A DNA stretch of 64,000 nucleotides from positions 789,172-853,171 of the forward strand of contig NW_024104439.1 of the NCBI RefSeq assembly GCF_003945595.2, read 5' to 3'. Every line of letters begins with the position of its first letter. The stretch's first letter is position 1. The DNA comes from Pipra filicauda. Lineage: Eukaryota > Chordata > Aves > Passeriformes > Pipridae. Positions 49,289 through 59,455 of this stretch are shown one piece after another. Position numbers and translations under genes: made by a program. Below the pieces are notes generated by a model. It had not been told where the DNA came from. It worked only from the letters and a program-made list of their open reading frames with translations, and made no database searches.

Positions 49289-49902
49289 AGAATCATAGAA
49301 ACATTGAATCATTAAGGTTGGAAAAAAACCTGCAAGATCATTGAGTCCAACCTTTGACCGAACACCACCTTGTCAACTAGACCACAACACTAAGTGCCAT
49401 GTCCAGTCATTTCTTGAACACTTTCAGGAATGGTGACTCCACTACCTTCTTAAGCAGCCCATTCCAGTGCCTGATCACTCTTTCAGTGAAGAAATTCTTC
49501 CTGGTGTCCAACTCGAACCTCCCCTGGTGCAGCTTGAGGCCATTTCCTCTTGTCCTGTTACTAGTTGCCTGGGACAAGAGACCCCACCCAGCTACAACCT
49601 CCTTTCAGGTAGGTGTAGTGAACCTTCATTTCTCCAGGCTAAACAACCTCAGCTCCCTTCACCACTCATCAGACTTGTGCTCCAGGCCCTTCACCAGCTC
49701 TGTTTCCCTTCTCCGAACTCCCTCCAGCACCTCAATGTCTTTCTTGAAATGAAGGGCCCAGAACTGGGCACAGTACTCGAGGTGTGGCCTCCCTAGTGTC
49801 AAGTACAGAGCATAAATCCACTGACCAGACTATTTTTGATACAGGCCAGGATTCCTTTGGCCTTCTTAGCCACCTGGGGGCACATTGCTGGCTCACATTC
49901 AG

Positions 49903-50594
49903 TCACTGTGGACCAGCACCCCTAAGTCTTTCTGCTGGGCAGTTTTCCAGCCACTCTTTCACAAGCCTGTAGTGATGGATGGGGATGATGTTGTGACCAA
50001 AGTGCAGGACCCAGCACTTTGTCTTCCTGAACCTCACATACATGGGCTTCAGCCCATTGATCCAGCCTGCCCAGTCCCTCTGCAGAGCCCTCCTACCCTC
50101 CAGCAGATCAACTATGCTGTCCAGCTTGTCTGTGAATTTATGGAGGGTGCACTCAATCCCCTTGTCCAGATCATCCGTGAAGATATTAAACAGGACTAAC
50201 CCCAATACCGAGCCCTGGGGAACACCGCTAGCGACCTGACACTGACTGGATGTAAATCCATTCACCACCACCTTCTGGGCCTGGCCATCCAAATAGTTTT
50301 TAACCCAGTGAGGAGTGCACCTGTCCAAGCCATGAACTGCCAGCTTCTCCGGGAAAATAGGAGACAGTATCAAAGGCTTTACTGAAGTTTCAAGCAGACA
50401 ACATCTACTGTGCTTCCCTCATGCATGAGGCTGGTCACCTGATCATAAAATGAGATCAGGTAGGTCAAACAGGAACTGCATTTCCTAAACCCACGCTGAC
50501 TGGGTCTGGTCCCCTCATTGTCCTGTATATGTCGTGTGATTGCACTCCAGACAATCTGTTCCACAGTCTTCCCCAGCACTGAGGTCTTGCTCAC
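49903..50594 (-). pseudogene. Decayed CR1 reverse transcriptase remnant
   Basis: Two blocks of the RT remain. Minus-strand 50594-50379 contains GKTVEQIVWSAITRH and an FYDQVTSL segment. Minus-strand 50373-49903 (about 156 codons open) contains NYLDGQAQKVVVNG, SGVPQGSVLG and LFNIFTDDLDKG. The catalytic block reads F-T-D-K in place of the usual F/Y-A-D-D: the second Asp is Lys (codon at 50125-50127, minus strand). The two blocks are in different frames. The enzyme would be inactive even if the frames were continuous. Confidence 0.85.
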
Positions 50595-50644
50595 AGGCCT
50601 GTAGTTCTCAGTATCCTCCTTCTGACCCTTCTTCTAGACGGATA

Positions 50645-50860
50645 TCACACTGGCTGTATCCAAGATGGCCTTTGACCATGTCCCATCAGCCCTTCTCTGT
50701 TTGTAAACAGCACATCTAGCAGGGCACTGCCCCTGGTAGTCTTGCTTACCAGCTGTGTCAGGAAGTTCTCTTCCACATACTCCAGAATCCTGTTAGACTG
50801 CCTCCTCTCTGTTGTGTTGAGTTTCCAGCAGACATCTGGCAAGTTAGTGTGTCCCACAAG
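50645..50860 (-). pseudogene. Decayed CR1 endonuclease remnant
   Basis: Minus-strand codons from about 50857 read GHTNLPDVCW and continue with an NFLTQLVS segment and LLDVLFTNREGL. This order matches the second half of the CR1 apurinic/apyrimidinic-type endonuclease, which nicks the target DNA for insertion. The usual G-D-F-N motif reads G-H-T-N, so a key acidic residue is lost. The segment stops abruptly near 50665. Confidence 0.7.
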
Positions 50861-50965
50861 AACAAGGGCTAGTGATCATGAAATATCAGCCCCCACTTAA
50901 AGAATACTTATTTCATCTGCCTCTTCATCCTGGTTGGGTGGTCTACAACAGCCTCTCACCAGAAG

Positions 50966-53591
50966 GAGAAGTTATTTCATACTTTCTTTCAAGATGCTGA
51001 TGATATTTGAAAGTTCTTTAAATATTCAGTCCTGCCTAACAACGAACATCTATCCTGACATCTATAAAAGCATGTCAAATTTTCAGTTTGGTCAGACATC
51101 AGTGAGCATCTTCATTGATTTCCAGAGCTTTTGAATGGTGGATCTTCAGTGAATCTCTACCGCCGAACATGTTGTTGCCAAACTCATAGTTCACATCTCT
51201 AGTAAAGCAATAGGGTCTCATGGACTGTCTGCATATTTCTTTATGGTAGACTTGAAATGAAATTTAGAAAATGAAGGGAGGGTGTGTGTGTGTATCTTAC
51301 TTTCACAGAAATATTTTCAGATCAGTGTGACTCAATAGGCAGGCTTCAGGTTATGTTCAAATCACAACACACATCCATCCAGGCCACAGCACTGGACAGC
51401 TACTTGGACAGCAATACAGCAACTACCTGCTTCAGGACTCCTGAAGATTACACATTTCCACAAAAACAGAAGGTGGGAAAAGAGAAGCAGCACCTCCTTC
51501 CTTTAAACAGTGTGCAAACTTGTAGCTACTGCCGTTTTTGAAGAGGGAAAGAAGGCAGGGGCACTCCAACAAAAGAGCTATTGCCTTTTGTTGGGGGATA
51601 GTGAAGGAAAAAAGTATCTCCAGAAGGCCACCATTGGTGTTGAATTGTGGCTACTGGAAGAGGTGGCATGGCCAAGATGTCCAGGAATGTGTAGGAAGGT
51701 GAGGAAGGGAAGACACTTCATAAGCAGGAGTGAGACACAGCCACTCCCTCCCACAGCAGCACCATCCCAAAGAAACTTTACAGAACTGAGGCTGCAGAGT
51801 TTGGTTCAGCTGTAATCACACGAAGTGACTAATCTTCCCTTAAGTATCTTCTATGTCTAATTTTTATATCCAACTCCAAAAATAATTCATGCTGAAAGTA
51901 CTTGTTCCTTACCTTTGTATATCCATTGCTGCTGTTTACACAGCATCAGCTATTGACCTTCACTTTTAAACAGTGTTCAGTGGAGGGAGCAAGAAGAAAG
52001 GGGCACCCCTCCATTGTCATCAGTGGCATTTTTCAACATCATGACAGGTTGTCACTCACACGGTGACAGCTGCACTGACAATAGCTTCTTTTACACATGG
52101 TGTTTTCTTGAGGAAGAATAACCCAGTGACACTGGACAGAGCACAAGTCACTGTAGAAGTGGTGGTAGCCCATCCCTCTTGCATAGGCATGCTTGGGGAG
52201 CCAGAAGAACTGCCTGTACACCCCTTAAGATTGTGACCCTTAAAAGATTCATTGGCCAGTTAATTCTTGGGCTTTTTATAATTTTATTTTCCTCAACATT
52301 TTTTCAAGGCTAAGCTTTGATTCTTAGGGGAATGGCTAACTAAGATTTGACTTTCCTTATCTATTATATAAAGACATGGAACAATTTCTATCTAACCACT
52401 TACTAGTTCAGCACATGGGTGTGTAGGCACAGAACGAAGATACCTCCCAGTCTCTGGGGAGGTTCAGATCTGGAGCTCTGTTGCTGGGGGACATCTCCAC
52501 CTTGTTGTGAATGTAATGTGAAATGACAACACTTCCCAAATAAACAGACACTCCTTTTCTTTGTTAACTTCAAACAAGTTAGAAGTAGACTAAAGGGTGA
52601 ACCAGAATCCTTATACACCATGGTTACTTTTCTCTCTATTTTGGTGAAAACTGAGGAACCTTCTATGTTCTGTCAACCCAGGCAGCAAAATTCATGTGTC
52701 ACAGGTCCACCATCGTTCTCACAGTCAGATGTGTGTGCTGTTTGAGTCCCACAGTGCTGTGCTCACAAAATTTATCTTTCTGTCCAGGATTCAGTTTCTT
52801 TGTCTCTTCAGCACATTTTGCCTGTGCATTTTCTAGTTTAAACAAAACTTAATTTCTTTGGTTTATAGTTTTTGTGTCCAGGGTTATCTACAAATATAAA
52901 TATATAATTCCAAGATTTCCTCCCTTGGCATATCTCTTCTAAATCATGTAAATCTGCTTTGGTTCTGGTCAATCCATCGAAGCTTATCTCTGTCCATCTC
53001 CCCCTTCAATGCTTGGGAAGGTGCTTTCCATTTCCTTTGACCAGACTTGATCAGGAACAGTTGGCATACCTCAGCAGATGAGGTACTTCTTTAAAGTAAT
53101 GACCTCATAGATTATTTTCTGTTTGCATTTACAGGGTTGTTGCCATGTAAACTGTCATTGTCAGTCTTTGATTTCTGGCCCAGTGTAAAGATGACTAGAT
53201 GAAAGTAGATAGTTTCTGGATAGTTTCTGTTCTGGAGATGGTAACACCAAGCAAAGTCCAGAAATCATTCATGGACACACTGGCAATTGTCACTGCATGT
53301 CAGGTAGCTCTCCATCCTAGGCACCTATGAACTAGATTTTAGATAATGTATTTCTATGTCATATAATGCAATGTTTGTTGGTGAGAATAAGACAGCAAAA
53401 GAACTCTCTCCAAACAGTGTGCAATGGGAAAATACAAGTGTATCTCTGCAGTAATGGTTAGCTTAGATGAGTTCAGGAAAAGGATTGTGTTATTTGCTTT
53501 GACATTTACTGTTCATATTATTCTTTTTCTACTTGCATCTTCCTCTCTTCCAACTCCTTTCTATTATGTCCCCATATTCAATTTTCTCTAG
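50966..53591. other. Unique sequence, no gene seen
   Basis: A short (GT)n run lies near 51281-51294. The part at about 51350-51820 is less AT-rich and has an open frame of about 100 codons on the plus strand (51510-51815) without any recognisable domain. No repeat is recognised. Confidence 0.45.
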
Positions 53592-53720
53592 TAAAGGGGT
53601 TCTTTTGGACTTCCTGCTTGTTCCACTGGTGTCCCTTGCTTCTTCCTTGGTGGCTCTGCTTTCAGGAATCAGATGCTGTTTTGTTTTTCCTCATGCAAGA
53701 GAAGCCATGAATAAACACTG
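53592..53720 (+). other. Exon-like interval between consensus splice sites
   Basis: A pyrimidine-rich run and TTCTCTAG (ending at 53591) form a good 3' splice site. AACACTG then GTAAGT at 53720/53721 forms a strong 5' splice site. The interval is 129 bp, a multiple of three, and is open in one frame (containing LLDFLLVPLVSLASSLVALL, a hydrophobic stretch). I know of no matching protein. The size suits a vertebrate internal exon, but such pairs of sites also arise by chance, and a non-coding RNA exon is as likely as a coding one. Confidence 0.22.
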
Positions 53721-54599
53721 GTAAGTTCGTTCCTTCTTTTACAAACCGTAATGCTCCTTATGAAGAAGTTAGGACAGCTACATGTGGAAACAAACAACAA
53801 CAAAAGAATAAAATACTACCCAGAGGAGCAGTGAGGATTCCATAGGAATCAGGGCTCTCTTATGCACTCTGAACTTCAGAATTCTCCAGCACCTGTTGCT
53901 GTTCTTGCTCCCATCTAATTAATTCTTTGAAAGAGCAATTGGAGTTTGATCAATATAAAATCTGTGATTTTTCTAATTGTGATTCATTATAGCTTCTCTA
54001 AATTGATAACTCTAAGAATAAAGACTAACCTTTTGAAACGTCTCATCAGAAAATATTATGAAAATGAGCAATTCCTAAGCTTCACCAACAGATCATTTAT
54101 AAAACAAAAAGGTTGCTTCCAGATAAGAGACCTTTAAGGAAGTGTTTAACTCTCTTTAAATTAATAATTCAGACTTTTTCCTTATTTTAAGATATTACCA
54201 GAAGACCATCTAGATGCCAACATTGCCTTAGAAATGATACACTATTATTTAACATGGAGAAGAGATGCTTATTTGTACTTCAATCCATGTAACATTTTTA
54301 CAGGCATATCTTACAAAAAATTAAGCTTCCCAAAATGAAATACACTGGGCTACATGTGAGGCGTGTGTGTGGAAAACTGCAAACCAAAGCCCCTTTAATC
54401 TAGCACAATTTATATGAATGATCTCATAGCCACAAAATAAGGCCATTTTCAAACATTTCTGTGTTAGGTATCCAACAAATATTCAAAATTGCATTTGCAC
54501 AATACACATGGATGTTGATGTTATGAAACAGCAGACACTCTGCTTGAGGTATTTTGGAAAAGAGAATTTACAAATATTTATTTTAGCAGGTCAATAGTG
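53721..54599. other. Unique AT-rich sequence, no gene seen
   Basis: No recognised repeat or coding domain. Confidence 0.5.
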
Positions 54600-55340
54600 C
54601 ATTCTCTCTGTTGCTCAAGCTATTTGTGATGCTATTAGGGAGAGTTATTTGCATGCATCTATGCTTATTAAAGATTTTAAAAAGCAAACTTTAGTCTGAA
54701 TTTTTCCCCACCATGGCAGACATTTGTTTTTTACTTTCAGAATGAAGTCTTCTAGTGAGATATCCCGTAATGTCTGCGCAGTGTCATTTTACGGCACTCA
54801 TGTTCCAACACTCTAAAGCACTTAGTACCGTTAACTCCAGTGCACCAATTCACAAACTTAAAGTTAAGTAGTTACTTTCTGGGACCTGGGCCTAATACTT
54901 CCTTTCATTGTTTGTATGTATTGCAAATGGCTTCTGTTTCCTTCTGGGTGCAGGGTAGCTAATTATGTTTCAGTCCCTGGGCATCCAGCAAATATAATAT
55001 AAAACCACAAGCTTCTGGCTGTTTCGTACTGCAGTTTTGTCCCAGGGCAGGTTAGCTCAAAGTGCAGTTACAGCCTTCCGCTCCAGAGCAGCTTCCCCCC
55101 AATATCCAAGGAAAGTAATCTCCTGGCTATGCTAACAGCCATCCAAAACCCTACCATATAATCTAATTGAACTATCGATTCACAGGCTAGGGCCTCTATT
55201 TAACATTCTAGAGAGAAAGAAACGAGAGAGGAAAAGGTTTTACAGACACAGTAACACAAAGCTGCACAAGCCTTCCTCAGCTTTGTTTGTTTTACGTTCA
55301 TTTATCATAAAGATTATGCAAAGAATGTAGGTGCAATGAT
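54600..55340. promoter_or_regulatory. Candidate conserved non-coding/regulatory block
   Basis: This stretch differs in texture from its neighbours. It keeps several CpGs (TCCCGTAATGTCTGCGCAGT near 54762, TTTACGGCACTC near 54788). It also carries recognisable transcription-factor-type words: CTAATTATG (54959), ATTTGCATGC (54648), AACAAAG-type words and TTATGCAAAG (55315). It has no repeat and no open frame of note. This is an impression of enhancer-like DNA from sequence texture alone. Confidence 0.2.
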
Positions 55341-55550
55341 AATGACAGTATCCTACTCCTTCTCAGAAATGTATTCTCCTTTTTATTTCAAGCTGCAAAT
55401 TTTTAAGCAGGGAATAGACATTTTTCCTTAGTAAGAAAGAGTCTAACAGCAAGGAGGAATAGGAGAATGGAAAGTGCTCCGTCACAGCATCACCTCACAT
55501 TACTTATGTGTCTAGACAGCTGGTAGCATTATTGGTATGACAGTATCTTT
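55341..55550. other. Short unique spacer
   Basis: Nothing recognised. Confidence 0.4.
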
Positions 55551-55611
55551 CTTGGTTTTGGTTTGGTTTTTTTTACTTGTTTAGTTTCTGGGGGTTTTGT
55601 TTGGTTTTGTA
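55551..55611. repeat. T/G-rich low-complexity tract
   Basis: Irregular GGTTTTGG and TTTGG units with a run of 8 T and a GGGGG run. It is similar in style to the tracts at 9499, 29110 and 39636. Confidence 0.75.
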
Positions 55612-57029
55612 TTATTTTAAGAGAAAAAAAGAAGCATGTCATTTGCATGTAGAAAATTCCAACAGAAATCTACTTTGTCTTTCATTTAGATTGAAAGAGC
55701 CACAAACTCCCTTGACAATTATTTCCTATGAATATTAATTAAGTTACTACTGCAGTGTTTTTTACTAATCTGTTAGAAATAACACAAACATTATGGGGAC
55801 AAGATGTTAGTGCCATGAAATTAAAAAAAATATTTTTAACATTTGACCAATAATAGAGATTCTATTCTGACAATTCTGTATAGCTATTTTACAGAAAGCT
55901 ATATATGCTGATAGCAATCTTTTTGATAAAGCAAGTCAGAATTATTTAGACCAATATCAAAGGTGTGTATTTATAAAAATATTCTGTACTGGCAGCTGAT
56001 CCCAGAATACTTAGTTAATATAACTGAAATAACTTAAATAAGAAAATGTCTTAATCTAAATGGCATTATGACATTTGTTCTTGCTGGTCAAAACATTTAC
56101 TTATATCATAAATTATTTAAAGCTAGGGGTTAAAAGCACTTCTTAGCTGTTTTTCCAGTAGATTTATATATTTGCAGATCTTTTAAGTCATTAATTTAGC
56201 GATGCTAGGAAGGTGAGTTCTCCACAGAATGATTTAACGTCAGCTCCGTAAGTGTTTCAAGTTTGATTTTTAAAATATAGCTTTTGTCAAAAAATAACAC
56301 TGAGGATTCTTCATATCATGGCTAGTTTGCAGGTTATAACAAACCACTTCCTATCTGCCAGCTCCTGAAACTTCTCTAAATAGTTAAACAACGTGTTGAT
56401 AGTTAAGAGCTACGGTTTACTCTAGTCTTGTACTTCTGGTTTCAGGCAATGAAGCTGAAAAACATGACATCTGGCAACAACCTAAACTAGTATTGTCCCT
56501 GCCAGTTTTCCACTGGGATTATAAGAGTGAAAATTTTAATCGTATCTAGGACAACGACAAATCTTCAAGGGAAAAATTTCTTTCTACTGGTGAGGTGCAT
56601 ATACACATAAGGGGGATGGAGTGACATAAAAGCTCTAGAAAAGATTTCCCCAGAGAAGGAATTACTTCCTTAGGGTCCCTTTGCAAGTTGTGATGAAGGA
56701 GCAGTTGTGTGAAGACAGACAGAGAGATCTGTCAGGAAAAGTTTTGCCGTGATTGCAGGCAGCACTGCACTTTCAAGGAATGCAGGGAAGTTGCTATAAC
56801 TGTAACAGTGGTGATTCTAACTTTTGGAGGAACCACTTCCAGAGCAGCCAAGCATCCATTTACTCTGCTTTTGCATACTTCTTTATAATGATTATTTTCA
56901 CCTTGTATTGCGGAATCTTCAAGACAAACTACTTATCAGCTCTGTCATAAAGCTGATAAAATGTATCAGTTCTACATCATTCCCTTCACACCTCAGATTT
57001 TGCCAGTACTACTCCTATTGATATTTAAA
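55612..57029. other. Unique AT-rich sequence, no gene seen
   Basis: I see no gene or recognisable transposon here. Confidence 0.5.
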
Positions 57030-57135
57030 TCATAGAAACATTGAATATTTTGAGTTGGAATGGACCTTAAAGATTCTCTAGTTCCAACCCAAATGCCATT
57101 GGCAGGGACACCTTCCTCTGGACAAGGTTGCTCAA
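57030..57135 (-). mobile_element. CR1 3' end fragment, minus strand
   Basis: Starts with inverted ATCATAGAAACATTGAATAT, then GAGTTGGAATGGACCTTAAA, then CTAGTTCCAACCC and GGCAGGGACACCTTCCTCTG. It is about 105 bp, followed by a possibly related GACAAGGTTGCTCAAACAT. Its terminus shares the 'AACATTGAAT' variant with the copy at 49289, which suggests one subfamily. Confidence 0.87.
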
Positions 57136-59088
57136 ACATTAATAAATCCTGAACAGCTCAACACATCTTCACCCTATCCCATGGAAAGACCTAGAACTTT
57201 CATTCAGCAATTCAGCTGAAGTGAAACTGTGTCATGTTCAGTGGAGTACAGAGAAATTGTTTGCAATGTTTCTCCCATGTTACAGCAACGCAAAAATTTC
57301 TCATCCTAGTCATGCTCCTTTGCTATTTTCTACTTAAGTTTATTGAAATGGGTTCTAGCATGAAATGCTTTTGCCCAGATAGCCCATTTACTAGCAAGTG
57401 CAGCTTCATCTTGAGACTACTAATAAGGTATGGGTTTTGTTGGGCATGCTGAAAAGCATCTTCAAAAGCACTTGGAAAGGACTTAGGGTGCAAGCTCAGA
57501 CAAATATTGAAAACAAATATTATAGCCATCCCTGGTCTTGTAATTCACTCCTTCCTCCATGACAGGTCATTATACTTCACTGACATTCCCAAGATTAAAC
57601 AAATAAACAAAAAAAATTAAAAATCTGAAGTGCACCTTTCTCCTCAGCACAACTACAATAATTATGCACACTTTACAAAGGCCCAACGTCACCATGAATC
57701 CACTTATTGAGGACATTTGTGGTGACCATCATGTCAGAGGCTTTTGGGCTCCTTTCTGGAATTTTATAAACCAGCTTCTCTTTCTGAGACATCCTCACTC
57801 CTCTGCCTGATTTCTGTGCTTGCAGGAGAAGGTATAACTGAAGATTATCAGAGCTAATAAAACCTTGAGGATTGCCAGTGACATAAAGGTTCAAGTATTA
57901 GTTCAAGTTGTGGTAGCACAGTTCAGTGAACTGTTCCCCTTAAACAGCACATAATTATGTTTCCGTTTTACCTTTTTCTCCACAGTTGCATAAATTCAGA
58001 GAACCTGTGCAAGTGTAGGTTGTTTAGAAAGGAACAGTGCATTTAAGGGGTTAAAATTAAAATTTTCTAGTAAATCTTCTTTTCACGAGTTGACAAATGT
58101 CATAGACTACATGCTAACAATGCTGCTAATCAAACTGGTAAATCCTTTTTAAGCAATCATCTGAATGAGAAGTAGAGAAATTCCAAGCTTTAAAAAGTCT
58201 TATATTGTCATATTTATTTCTTCTGAAATTTTTTTCTTTGAAAAGGTGGAAAGTTGAGCTGCCTCATATACAATCACATCAATCAACAAATAGAGGATTT
58301 TGACTGTCTCCCGTTACAATGCTAGAACTCAGTCTTTTCTTGCTCATATTTCTTTTCTTCTTCCAGACTGCATTGTGACACCTTGAGTATGAAAGCAGCC
58401 AAATAAAACCTGTCTGTTCTTTCCAGTCTTCTGAAACTGCCTGAATTATAGGGAAAGAGGATAGTAAAACTTCCAAAGGTTCATTACATTATGCTGATTG
58501 TCTACAAGTGCTGTTTTACTTGCTTCTATTAATTTGGCTTTAAGGTATGCAGAGGCAGCCTGGCAAAATCATTGTTTCAGCACTGAAGAATTCTTTCAGT
58601 TACCCATCCAGCAAGCACATTAATCATTAAATTCTTAGTCAGAAAAGATACCTGTATATTTGGAGAGCTGGCAAAGAAGCAAGTGCAAAGGAAATTCTTA
58701 ATAGCAAGAAGACTTCATTTTTTTACATTTGAATTTAAAAAGGAACAAATTTTGTTTGCAAACAGCTCCAGAAGAACAAGGTACATTGTGCCCTACATGC
58801 AGGATTCTTGAGCAGTGAATGTTATTTCCCTTTATAATACAAGGGAAGTGACATGCTTCCATTTATACAGGCACACAAAAAGAATATTCACTAACAATGT
58901 ACATATGCTCACAGATATACAGTATTTTTTTAATCTGATTTCTCTGAGAGTTCATCTAAGAGGGTAGCAAAGCTTGGCTTGATCTGTAAATAGAGAAGGA
59001 CCAATGACAGCCAGAGGGCCAGGAGGCCCTTCCATCTATCAGTCAAGTTGCCACTGCCCCTTCAACACAGGTGAAGAAATGTCAAATA
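57136..59088. other. Unique AT-rich sequence, no gene seen
   Basis: No recognised gene or repeat. An A-rich patch lies near 57600-57620. Confidence 0.5.
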
Positions 59089-59455
59089 GTATTTGCAGCA
59101 AGTTAAGCATTCCCACAAGTGTTAGTGGGAGTGTATTGGCTCCAGACACCTGCTTTAAATTTTTCTCTTCAGTGAGAACAATCTTAGAAGGAACTGGGAA
59201 GGCACACAGGTTGTGTGCTTTTTTTCCTTTAGATGAGTAGTTTCCATTGGAACCTGAGGTAAAGTTCTCTGTCACACTGTATTTGCAGCAAGTTAAGCAT
59301 TCCCACAAGTGTTAGTGGGAGTGTATTGGCTCCAGACACCTGCTTTAAATTTTTCTCTTCAGTGAGAACAATCTTAGAAGGAACTGGGAAGGCACACAGG
59401 TTGTGTGCTTTTTTTCCTTTAGATGAGTAGTTTCCATTGGAACCTGAGGTAAAGT
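59089..59455. repeat. Perfect 177-bp tandem duplication
   Basis: The block 59089-59265 is repeated at 59279-59455 with no difference that I can find over 177 bases. The copies are direct repeats offset by 190 bp, with a 13-bp spacer (TCTCTGTCACACT). Both carry GCAAGTTAAGCATTCCCACA near the start and CATTGGAACCTGAGG near the end. Complete identity means the event is very recent or the second copy is an assembly error. The sequence is not a known transposon to me. A minus-strand frame crossing both copies repeats the same residues and is a by-product. Confidence 0.95.

Larger units (their letters stand above)
49289..50965 (-). mobile_element. CR1 LINE with endonuclease and RT remnants, minus strand, about 1.7 kb
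   Basis: This is the most complete minus-strand CR1 here. Read on the minus strand, it begins in the endonuclease domain (50965 to about 50665, including NLPDVCW). It jumps to the RT palm region (50640 to about 49900, including SGVPQGSVLG) and continues to the RT C-terminus, the 3' UTR and a terminus at 49289. The C-terminal endonuclease, linker and early RT are largely missing between about 50665 and 50630, so an internal deletion is likely. The tail is a variant (inverted AATCATAGAAACATTGAATC), shared with the fragment at 57030. Confidence 0.92.

Noticed and set aside
51510..51815. Plus-strand open frame of about 101 codons in a less AT-rich patch
   Set aside because: I found no domain and no matching splice sites around it. 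Kept only as part of the unique region.
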